From an uncultured Bacilli bacterium (GTDB taxonomy: Bacteria; Bacillota_I; Bacilli_A; ML615J-28; CAG-313): DNA of 64,000 nucleotides. Shown piece by piece: positions 1-7,687 of the stretch. The stretch lies in NCBI GenBank assembly GCA_934133195.1, contig CAKPAZ010000003.1:20564-84563 (forward strand), in the 5' to 3' direction. The notes beneath the pieces were generated by a model. It saw nothing but the letters and a program-made list of their open reading frames with translations, was not told the origin of the DNA and searched no databases. The translations under genes were made by a program, and so were the position numbers. Every line of letters begins with the position of its first letter. Positions within the stretch are counted from its first letter, which is position 1.

Positions 1-3000
1 TAGATGCTGGAACTTATGAAGGCGGAACAATCACTGTTGCTAATGTAAAATTAGTTGGTCCTAATGCTGGTATCAACCCTGTTAACACTACAAGAAGTGC
101 AGAAGCTATCATTACTGGTGATATCACTGTTGCTGCAAACTATGTAACAATCGATGGTATTAGATTAACTGGTAAAGCTCGTATTGTTGGTTCTGCTAAC
201 GGTATTGAAGATTTAACAATTACTAATGTTCACATTTTTGAATGTGCTCTTAATGAAACTTCTGCAGACTCATCAAATGCTCCTTTCTACTTCTATACTT
301 CACAAGAAAATGCTGAATTTAAGAATATTGTTATTACAAACTGCTTAAATTCTGATACTAAAGAAGGAAGAGGCATGATCCTTTATGGTGCTCATATCAA
401 TGGCTTAACTATGAAAGATAACAAATTCGTAGGTAAGAGAATTAACTATAACGATGGTATTAAAATCGACAGTAATGCTGGCTGGGGTATCAAAGGTAAA
501 GTTGAAATCGTAAGTAACCATTTCGAAAACTACGCTCAATATGTAATTTGGGTACGTCTATATGGCGATGGTGAATATGATATTCAAAACAACGTATTTA
601 TTAACAATGGTCAAACTGCTGGAAGCCATGCTGCTATATCATTTATTACATATAAAGGTGATGGTGGAAAAGTTAGTATTAACTTTATGTACAATACAGT
701 TGACAACTCTTACATGGCTGCAAGAATTGACAAGGCTGATCGTACAGCTGAAAATTTAATCGTACATATTAACTATAATAAGATTAAAAATTGTAAAGCT
801 TCATACTACGTAAAGAATGCCAATGCTTTCAACGTAGATGCTGCAAACAACTATTATGACAAAACTCCAGTTGCTCAAATGTTTAGTGGTGCTGTTTGGG
901 AACCTTACTACACTGATGAAGATAAAGTTCCTCTATGGGGTCAACCTTTAACATTCAAAGCAATTAATTATGAACTTGACGGTGGTGAATTAGATGAAGC
1001 TGCTCCTAGATCATTTGATTCTACAACAGGTCTTTCTGTTCTTCCAATTCCAACAAAACGTAATCGTATTTTCGTTGGTTGGTTAATGAATGGTGAATTC
1101 GTAACTAGCATTCCTGCTGGTACTGATACTGCTGTTACATTAACAGCTGTATGGCGTGAAGACGCTATCTATGTAAGTAAGAATGGTGAAAGCTATGCTG
1201 TTGCAACTTTAGCAGAAGCTATCGCAAAAGCAAAAGCTGGCGACAAGATTATCGTTCTTGCTGGTGTATATGAAGAAAACATCACAATTAGTGTTGCTAA
1301 CTTAACTCTTGTTGGTGTTAACCAAGGTATCAACCCTAACACTGGAACAAGAGGTGCTGAAGCAATCATTAAAGGTGTTATTACAATTACTGCAAGTGCT
1401 ACTGACCTTACAATTGATGGTTTAGCATTTACTGGTAATGCAAAAGTTAAAAACGCTTCTAATAATGATACAATTAGTGGATTAACATTCCAAAACAACG
1501 TTGTATATGATATGGAAGCTACAACTGCTTGGATTTTAAATAGATATCAAATGGATGCCTTCTTAGAAATCAAAGTTTCTGGTGGATCATCTAATAATAT
1601 CGGTGTTTATAACAACAAGTTTACAAACGTTGGTAATGTTAACGTTCTAGTAAACAGAGTTGAAAACTTAAGTGTTGATGGTAACGTATTTAAAGACTTC
1701 GGTCGTGATGCCATTCGTTCTGAAGGTGGTTACTCTTATGGAATCTTAGCATTCACAAACAACCATTTCGAACAAACAACTGCTGGTCATGGTTATGCTG
1801 GTATCTTCACATATTCAATCGCTGGTGGAGCTGGCACTAACGCTAAAGCCGTAGTTAGAGGTAACACATTTGTTAAAGTTGGTTCAAATGATACTTCAAT
1901 TGCTCCATACAATGGTGCATTAATATCACACGTATACCAAGAAAATCAATTAGCATGGATCGTTGAAGATAACGTATTTGATCATTGTTCAAATATTATG
2001 TGGCTTCGTAACAATGGTGCTAAAGAATCTACTTGGTCTTGTACAGTTCAAAATAACCAATTCTTAGGTATTCCTCAAACTTATTACTTTGGAACATATC
2101 GTGGTACTGATACTGCATCTACAAATCCACATCTTGCTGTATTTGGTGCTAACTACTATGAAGATAATGATGGTAATGTAATTACTGACTTAACTCAATA
2201 TGCTGATATGTTTAAACACTTAAAGACTTATGGAACAGCTCTAGCTACAAAACCTGGTGAAGCAACAGTTGAAGCATATGAATTCTGGAGAATTTCATAT
2301 GACCTAGATGGCGGTACTGCAAAAGGTCTTGTAACTCATTACAATAGAGAAACTGGCGCTATTAAACTTCCTACTCCTACATGGAATATTTACCATGAAT
2401 TTAAAGGATGGACATTAGATGGCGTTACAATCACAGAAATTCCTGAAGGAACAAAAGGAGACTTACACATCGTGGCTGTTTGGGAAGAAATCGAAGGTAA
2501 CCCTGTTACAATTGAATTTGAATTAAACGGTGGTAACTGGAACTATTCATCATTTGATGAAATTAGTTTAGATTTATTAAAAGATTACAACACTTATGGT
2601 GGAACAAACTATACACAAGACAATGTACCATCAGGTGCATGGGAAAACATCAACGTTCATACATTCTTCTATAGTGAAGGTATGTCTGAAAAATGGGGAT
2701 GGCTTGCTGAATGGCTTGGTCAAGTAGGTGGAACTCCTAACAAAGCTGCATGTACAGCTCTTACAACAAAAGCAACAGTTGAAGAATTCAATGCTGCTAA
2801 TGGAAACTACAAATATGCTGTATCTTATGAATTTAGAGCATTCATGAAGGGTAGTTCAGTTACATCTAATGGTAACTATAAGACTAGTGATTATAGTGAC
2901 CCACAATTAAGAGAACAAGTTTGGGAACCATATAATGCAACTGTAAAAACAACTCTTGATACTACAGAAGGTAAGATTCTTACTCTTCCAACTCCTAAGA

Positions 3001-4769
3001 AACCTTTCTTAACATTCGTTGGATGGTATGACAATGCTGAATTTACAGGTGATCCTGTTACAACTATTACTGTAGGTGCAACAAATCCTAAATATTATGC
3101 TAAGTTTATCGACCCTAATCCTGTAACTGGTATTAATATTCTTAATGGTATAACTGAAACTAAACGTTTCACTGAATTACAATTACAATGGGAAGTATTA
3201 CCTGGTAATGCAACAAATAGAGATGTTAAATTCCTTGTTAGTGATTCTAAGATTGCTACTGTAACATCTGAAGGTTTAATCAACTTCTTAGTTGCTGGTA
3301 CAGTTACAATTAAAGTTGTTTCTAGCTCAAATCCAAGTATTTATGCAGAAATGACAGTTAATGTATATGTTCCTCAACATATCGAAGGTTCATTCAAGAC
3401 TAACTCATATGTAGTTTTAGGTCAAACTATTGAACTACTTGCTGAAGTTATGAATGGTGAAGGCCAAATCGAATGGACAAGTAAAGATGAATCAATCGCA
3501 ACAGTAAATAATGGTATCGTTACTCCAGTTAAAGCTGGTACAGTAACTATCGTTGCATCCCTTGTTGGTGCTCCAGAAGTTAAACTTGAATATGTAGTTG
3601 TTGTTCTTGAAGAAATGCCTGAAGGTGTTCTTGAATACTTATTAAGACAAAATAATAGTAATATCTTCTTAAGATCTGAACTTGGTATCGGTGCTGGTAA
3701 CTATGCTTATTATTCAGACATCTTAAGTAGTGTATCTAAATTATTATTCGTTGACTATATAGTTGATAAAACATACTATCAAGAAACTCCTACTCGTAAT
3801 AATCATGGTGGCGTAAGAACTGGTGCGTTAGAATTTATCACTGTTCACTACACTGGTAATATGGCTGCAGGTTCATATGCATCAAGTAATGCTAACTACT
3901 TCACTAACTTATCAACTGATTCTTCAATTCACTATGTAACTGGTAATGAAGGTATCTATGCTTGTTATGATGAAAAATATGTAACATGGCATGCTGGTGA
4001 TGGTACTGATACTCCATTTGAATGGTATCCAACAGGTGTATTAGTAAAAGAAGATGATCCAACTCGTCCAGTTGTAACTATTACAGCTAACTCTAAGTTT
4101 GCGATCAATGGTACTGAGTCAATCGTTCAATGTCCTAGTGGTAAGTCACGTGTTTGGGATCCAGTTACTAAGAAAATGGTAGATGGTCCTGAAGTTATTC
4201 CAACTGATAGTAAATATCTTACTGATTTAGGTCCAGCTGTTAAAGTTGTTGATGGTCAATACTACATTGGTAGAACATGGTGGTGTACTAGTCAAGTTGC
4301 TGAAGGACGCGTATGTTCTTTAGGTGGTAACTTAAATAGTATCGGTATTGAAACTGCATGTAACGAAGGTTCTGACCTATGGTTAACATGGCAAAAGACT
4401 GCACAACTAGTTGCTGACTTAATGATTAGATATAACCTTGACATCGAAAGAGTTAAAGGTCATAACTTCTACTCAGCAAAAGATTGTCCTCAACCAATGC
4501 TTGAAAATGAAGATGAAATTTGGTGGGAATTTATCGATCTTTGTAAGGCAGAATATGAAGCAATGTCTACTTATAAAGGCTGGAAGTTCACAATGGTATC
4601 AAATAATCCTGATATCGTTGATAACACTGGTCGTGTAATCAATCAACCTGAATATGACACATGTGTTACATACACTGTAACTTGTGTTAACGGTGAAGAA
4701 ACTAAGACTATCACTCTTTCTTCAATGGTTCCTGGTTATTACAGAAATCTTGCACGTGGTGAAAGATAG
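1..4769 (+). CDS. Secreted beta-helix / InlB-repeat / BIg2 protein with C-terminal N-acetylmuramoyl-L-alanine amidase (5' truncated)
   Basis: The frame is open from base 3, so the gene begins upstream of the window; the ATG at 375 is internal. 1588 residues are visible. The first ~650 residues are parallel beta-helix repeats rich in Asn/Gly/Thr turns, and a stretch near residues 3-60 is repeated around 420-480. Interleaved are InlB-type repeats (YELDGG...GW...VW near 320-380, YDLDGG...GW near 760-825, FELNGG...GWY near 838-1035). Two BIg2-like Ig domains follow (about 1040-1200). Residues ~1275-1500 are an Amidase_2 domain: His1282 (VHYTG), His1487 (GHNFYSAKDCP) and Cys1495 match the zinc ligands of the family. 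A short beta domain ends the protein, with no anchor. Known role of the family: cutting the amide between MurNAc and the stem peptide. Whether it acts on self or foreign wall is unknown. Confidence 0.85.
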   Translation, partial: DAGTYEGGTITVANVKLVGPNAGINPVNTTRSAEAIITGDITVAANYVTIDGIRLTGKARIVGSANGIEDLTITNVHIFECALNETSADSSNAPFYFYTSQENAEFKNIVITNCLNSDTKEGRGMILYGAHINGLTMKDNKFVGKRINYNDGIKIDSNAGWGIKGKVEIVSNHFENYAQYVIWVRLYGDGEYDIQNNVFINNGQTAGSHAAISFITYKGDGGKVSINFMYNTVDNSYMAARIDKADRTAENLIVHINYNKIKNCKASYYVKNANAFNVDAANNYYDKTPVAQMFSGAVWEPYYTDEDKVPLWGQPLTFKAINYELDGGELDEAAPRSFDSTTGLSVLPIPTKRNRIFVGWLMNGEFVTSIPAGTDTAVTLTAVWREDAIYVSKNGESYAVATLAEAIAKAKAGDKIIVLAGVYEENITISVANLTLVGVNQGINPNTGTRGAEAIIKGVITITASATDLTIDGLAFTGNAKVKNASNNDTISGLTFQNNVVYDMEATTAWILNRYQMDAFLEIKVSGGSSNNIGVYNNKFTNVGNVNVLVNRVENLSVDGNVFKDFGRDAIRSEGGYSYGILAFTNNHFEQTTAGHGYAGIFTYSIAGGAGTNAKAVVRGNTFVKVGSNDTSIAPYNGALISHVYQENQLAWIVEDNVFDHCSNIMWLRNNGAKESTWSCTVQNNQFLGIPQTYYFGTYRGTDTASTNPHLAVFGANYYEDNDGNVITDLTQYADMFKHLKTYGTALATKPGEATVEAYEFWRISYDLDGGTAKGLVTHYNRETGAIKLPTPTWNIYHEFKGWTLDGVTITEIPEGTKGDLHIVAVWEEIEGNPVTIEFELNGGNWNYSSFDEISLDLLKDYNTYGGTNYTQDNVPSGAWENINVHTFFYSEGMSEKWGWLAEWLGQVGGTPNKAACTALTTKATVEEFNAANGNYKYAVSYEFRAFMKGSSVTSNGNYKTSDYSDPQLREQVWEPYNATVKTTLDTTEGKILTLPTPKKPFLTFVGWYDNAEFTGDPVTTITVGATNPKYYAKFIDPNPVTGINILNGITETKRFTELQLQWEVLPGNATNRDVKFLVSDSKIATVTSEGLINFLVAGTVTIKVVSSSNPSIYAEMTVNVYVPQHIEGSFKTNSYVVLGQTIELLAEVMNGEGQIEWTSKDESIATVNNGIVTPVKAGTVTIVASLVGAPEVKLEYVVVVLEEMPEGVLEYLLRQNNSNIFLRSELGIGAGNYAYYSDILSSVSKLLFVDYIVDKTYYQETPTRNNHGGVRTGALEFITVHYTGNMAAGSYASSNANYFTNLSTDSSIHYVTGNEGIYACYDEKYVTWHAGDGTDTPFEWYPTGVLVKEDDPTRPVVTITANSKFAINGTESIVQCPSGKSRVWDPVTKKMVDGPEVIPTDSKYLTDLGPAVKVVDGQYYIGRTWWCTSQVAEGRVCSLGGNLNSIGIETACNEGSDLWLTWQKTAQLVADLMIRYNLDIERVKGHNFYSAKDCPQPMLENEDEIWWEFIDLCKAEYEAMSTYKGWKFTMVSNNPDIVDNTGRVINQPEYDTCVTYTVTCVNGEETKTITLSSMVPGYYRNLARGER

Positions 4770-4783
4770 AAATTAACAAAAAA

Positions 4784-4820
4784 GGCGGTTATAGTAAAAC
4801 TATAATCGTCTTTTCTTATT
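4784..4820 (+). terminator. Rho-independent terminator of the amidase gene
   Basis: A 12-bp stem with G-T wobbles (GGCGGTTATAGT with ACTATAATCGTC) and an AAA loop, followed by TTTTCTTATTT. It starts 15 bases after the stop codon. Confidence 0.85.
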
Positions 4821-4827
4821 TAAAGAA

Positions 4828-4856
4828 TTGAAAAAAATTTTAAAATGTGGTATATT
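4828..4856 (+). promoter_or_regulatory. Sigma-A type promoter for the 4922 gene
   Basis: -35 TTGAAA (4828-4833), 17-bp spacer, -10 TATATT (4851-4856). A TGG precedes the -10, making it an extended -10. Confidence 0.75.
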
Positions 4857-4875
4857 AATAATTGAAGTGTGGGGC

Positions 4876-4916
4876 CCTCTACTATTAGTTTTACTAATAT
4901 AATAATAGAAGAGGAG
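4876..4916 (+). promoter_or_regulatory. Leader hairpin covering the ribosome binding site of the 4922 gene
   Basis: Bases 4876-4887 pair with 4903-4914 in an 11-bp stem with one A-A mismatch. The 3' arm contains the Shine-Dalgarno sequence (AGAGGAG, 4910-4916). If the stem forms, the ribosome binding site is sequestered, which suggests translational control. The pairing is read from sequence; the function is inferred. Confidence 0.45.
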
Positions 4917-4921
4917 TGTTT

Positions 4922-5506
4922 ATGAATATTAAAATAGAACTAGATGATTCATTAAAAATGTATAATCCATTATGTACAATTAATGATCAATTAATTGAAA
5001 TTAACAAATTAGAAGAATTAGATATCGAAAAAAACTGTAAATTAACACTTAATTTCACAATAAAAGAAAATAAGGAAAAAGAGAAATTAGTAAAACGAAT
5101 TAGTAAAGCTATTATCTTATTATCATCTTTTCTTAAAAAAAGTGATTACCTAACAACTAAAGCTACAGAATATACTAATACTTTAGAACTTGAAACCATT
5201 CAAGAAGATGTGACTTTAAAGTATACATTAGATAATGAAAATACTTTAAATGTAAGTAGTGATCACTCAAATGTAATTTTAAATGAAACAGTAAAAACGA
5301 CTAATCTTTCATATTTAGAAAAAAGCCGAAAGTTAGTGCTTAAGACCTTTTCAATTACATTTGCAGTTTTAACACTTATTATTATTAGCATTCTTGGTGC
5401 AGCTATCTTTAATGGCAGTATCTTAGTCTTTCTACTTGGTGCTATAATTAGTATTTTCTTAGTGGTAATCTCCGTAGTTTTCACAAGAAGACTTGACAAA
5501 GAATAA
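4922..5506 (+). CDS. Unknown protein with C-terminal two-helix membrane hairpin
   Basis: 194 residues. I do not recognise the family. Roughly residues 1-140 are soluble, charged and Asn/Thr/Leu rich, with a beta-like pattern. Residues ~140-188 are two hydrophobic helices separated by a short NGS turn, followed by RRLDKE. The start is ATG 4922, because GAGGAG at 4911-4916 lies five bases upstream; a GTG at 4916 overlaps that site. It has its own promoter and lies just before the two-component operon, which has a separate promoter. A sensing or accessory role for the two-component system is possible but unsupported. Confidence 0.7.
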   Translation: MNIKIELDDSLKMYNPLCTINDQLIEINKLEELDIEKNCKLTLNFTIKENKEKEKLVKRISKAIILLSSFLKKSDYLTTKATEYTNTLELETIQEDVTLKYTLDNENTLNVSSDHSNVILNETVKTTNLSYLEKSRKLVLKTFSITFAVLTLIIISILGAAIFNGSILVFLLGAIISIFLVVISVVFTRRLDKE

Positions 5507-5510
5507 AAAT

Positions 5511-5542
5511 TTTAAGTATGTTTAAGGTTTAAATGCTATAAT
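5511..5542 (+). promoter_or_regulatory. Two-component operon promoter with direct-repeat operator
   Basis: Extended -10 TGC-TATAAT (-10 at 5537-5542) with a poor -35. It is overlapped by hexamer repeats TTTAAG (5511), TTTAAG (5521) and TTTAAA (5528). Direct repeats spaced about one helical turn apart are typical of OmpR/PhoB-family binding sites. The 5521-5542 part is closely matched at 7641-7662. Confidence 0.55.
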
Positions 5543-5563
5543 GCTTACAAGGTGGTGAATAAT

Positions 5564-6238
5564 ATGCGTTTATTACTTGTAGAAGATGAAAAAGCATTAT
5601 CAAATGCTTTAGTTACAATCCTAAAACATAACAATTACTCGGTTGATGCTGTGTACAACGGAGCTGATGCCTTAGATTATCTTGATTCAGAAATTTATGA
5701 TGGTGTAATTCTTGATATCATGTTACCGAAAGTTGATGGAATAACGGTACTTAAAACAATTAGAGCCAAAGGAAACAAAATACCGGTATTACTCCTAACG
5801 GCGAAGTCAGAAATCGATGATAAGGTATCAGGCCTTGATTCAGGAGCTGATGACTATCTTACCAAACCATTTGTGACCGAAGAACTCCTTGCTCGTTTAA
5901 GAGCCATTACTCGTCGTCAAAAAGACATTCAAGATAATTCACTAAAATACTATGATTTAAAACTTGATAGAGTAAGTTTTGAATTAATCTCTACCAAAGG
6001 TAAAGTCTTACTTACCTCAAAAGAGTTTCAAATTATGGAAATGTTCTTAAAAAATCCAACCATGATTATATCTGTAGATATCTTTATGGATAAAGTCTGG
6101 GGATTTGATAGTGAAACTGATATGTCAGTTGTTTGGACTTATATTTCATATCTAAGAAAAAAACTAAAACTTATTGGATCAGCAGTTAGTATTAAAGCTG
6201 TAAGAAATATTGGCTATACTTTGGAGACAAAAGCATGA
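5564..6238 (+). CDS. OmpR/PhoB-family response regulator
   Basis: 224 residues: receiver domain (1-120), then a winged-helix DNA-binding domain (~128-222). Visible receiver residues are the acidic pair Glu7/Asp8, phosphoacceptor Asp51 (ILDIMLPK), Thr79 and Lys101 (LTKPF). The C-terminal part shows the family pattern LTSKEFQIMEMF, VDIFMDKVWG and RNIGYTL. ATG 5564 is chosen because AAGGTGGTG at 5549-5557 is a good ribosome binding site; an earlier in-frame GTG lies inside that site. It overlaps the kinase gene by four bases (ATGA), so the pair is translationally coupled. The operator-like repeats at its promoter suggest autoregulation. Confidence 0.95.
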   Translation: MRLLLVEDEKALSNALVTILKHNNYSVDAVYNGADALDYLDSEIYDGVILDIMLPKVDGITVLKTIRAKGNKIPVLLLTAKSEIDDKVSGLDSGADDYLTKPFVTEELLARLRAITRRQKDIQDNSLKYYDLKLDRVSFELISTKGKVLLTSKEFQIMEMFLKNPTMIISVDIFMDKVWGFDSETDMSVVWTYISYLRKKLKLIGSAVSIKAVRNIGYTLETKA

Positions 6239-7449
6239 TTAAAAAACTAAGATTTAAAATTATTATTGTTATGATGATTGCGGTGGTGGTTGTTTTATCA
6301 GTAATTATTGGTGGTATTAACATCAAAAACTATCATGATTTAACGAAAAGAGCTGACAGTACATTAGAAATCTTAAAGATTAATGATGGTAAGTTTCCTC
6401 AAAAACCAATACCTGGCAGTAATAATCCTTTTGAAATGTCACCAGAACTCCCATTTGAAAGTAGATTCTTTACCATAACCTACAATGAATCAAAGGAAGT
6501 ATTAGAAGTAAACATTGATAAAGTTGCTTCCATTAATAAAGATGAAGCCATCACATATGGTAATAAAGCCATCAAAAATAAAAAAACTAAAGGATTCATG
6601 GATTCTTATCGTTTTCTTGTTGTTGAAAAAGAAAATCAAACATCAATGGTAATTTTCTTAGATTGTAACCGAGAATTAGATAGTTTTAGTAAAGTTCTTA
6701 ATACGAGTATTATAATTAGTATTATTGGTGTTTGTGTAGTTTTTGTCTTAGTCTTAATCTTTTCAAAAATTGTGACTAAGCCAGTTGTTCAAACCTACCA
6801 AAAACAAAAAAGCTTTATAACTGATGCTTCTCATGAACTTAAGACACCACTTACGATCATCAACGCAAGTTGTGAAATTCTTGAATATAACAATGAAGAT
6901 AATGAATGGATTAAAACCATCAAAGATCAAACTAAACGTTTAACCGATCTTACCAATAAACTTGTCTTTTTATCCAAAATGGATGAAGAGTCAAAAAAAG
7001 TTATGATGACAGACTTTAGCTTAAGTGAAGTAATGAATGAAGTAATTACTACCTACCTACCATTATCCGTAACAACCAATAAAAAAATCATCTACAACAT
7101 TTTACCAAATGTCTCAATGACAGGTGATTTAGGGATGATCAAGGAAATGTTAAATCTTCTCATTGATAACGCCTTTAAATATTCAAGTAGTAATAGTGAT
7201 ATTGAAATTAACTTAAAAACCCAAGGAAAGTCAAAAATAATTACCATGTCTAACCTTGGAGAAAACCTACCAAGCGGTGATTTAAAGGTTTTATTTGATC
7301 GTTTCTATCGTTTAGATTCATCACGTAATAGTGAAACTGGTGGCCATGGAATTGGACTTTCAGTTGTAAAAGCAATCGTCGAACTTCACAAAGGAAAAAT
7401 AACTGTCTTCTCAGATACTAAAAAGATAACTTTTACCATTATCTTTTAA
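6235..7449 (+). CDS. Membrane sensor histidine kinase
   Basis: 404 residues. The N-terminal helix (~8-30) and a second helix (~158-180) flank an extracytoplasmic domain of about 125 residues without a recognised fold. The HisKA H-box is SHELKTPL with His200. The ATPase domain has the N-box (LLIDNAFKY), F-box (LFDRFYR) and G2-box (GGHGIGLSVVKAI). The G1 box is degenerate (SNLGENLP instead of DxGxG), as in several small OmpR-linked kinases. There is no HAMP domain beyond a short linker. It is the partner of the overlapping response regulator. The next genes encode surface lipoproteins, so an envelope signal is plausible. Confidence 0.93.
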   Translation: MIKKLRFKIIIVMMIAVVVVLSVIIGGINIKNYHDLTKRADSTLEILKINDGKFPQKPIPGSNNPFEMSPELPFESRFFTITYNESKEVLEVNIDKVASINKDEAITYGNKAIKNKKTKGFMDSYRFLVVEKENQTSMVIFLDCNRELDSFSKVLNTSIIISIIGVCVVFVLVLIFSKIVTKPVVQTYQKQKSFITDASHELKTPLTIINASCEILEYNNEDNEWIKTIKDQTKRLTDLTNKLVFLSKMDEESKKVMMTDFSLSEVMNEVITTYLPLSVTTNKKIIYNILPNVSMTGDLGMIKEMLNLLIDNAFKYSSSNSDIEINLKTQGKSKIITMSNLGENLPSGDLKVLFDRFYRLDSSRNSETGGHGIGLSVVKAIVELHKGKITVFSDTKKITFTIIF

Positions 7450-7568
7450 GCGTGATAACAATTAAACAAACTTAAAATTTTTTAACAAACGTGTGAAAAA
7501 GCTAAAAGATTAAAATTTTAGATAACTAAAGAATTATACTTACCTTACTAAATTAGCAATGTAGATAT

Positions 7569-7604
7569 AATCCTAATAGTCATCTAGGATTTTAGTCTTT
7601 TTTT
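7569..7604 (+). terminator. Terminator downstream of the two-component operon
   Basis: AATCCTA (7569-7575) pairs with TAGGATT (7585-7591), followed by TTAGTC and seven T. It lies 120 bases past the kinase stop, leaving a long 3' UTR or room for a small RNA; I see no clear promoter between. Confidence 0.7.
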
Positions 7605-7629
7605 ATATATTTTTAAAAATATTTAATTT

Positions 7630-7662
7630 TTTAAACTTCGTTTTAGGTTTGAATATTATAAT
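7630..7662 (+). promoter_or_regulatory. Promoter of the carbohydrate-binding lipoprotein gene with two-component-type operator
   Basis: -10 TATAAT at 7657-7662. Upstream are hexamers TTTAAA (7630), TTTTAG (7641) and TTTGAA (7648). Positions 7641-7656 match 5521-5536 in 12 of 16 bases at the same distance from an identical -10, giving the shared motif TTTWAGGTTTRAAT. This suggests control by the neighbouring response regulator. Confidence 0.55.
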
Positions 7663-7687
7663 ATTGGTGTGTTTAGGAGGAATCAAT

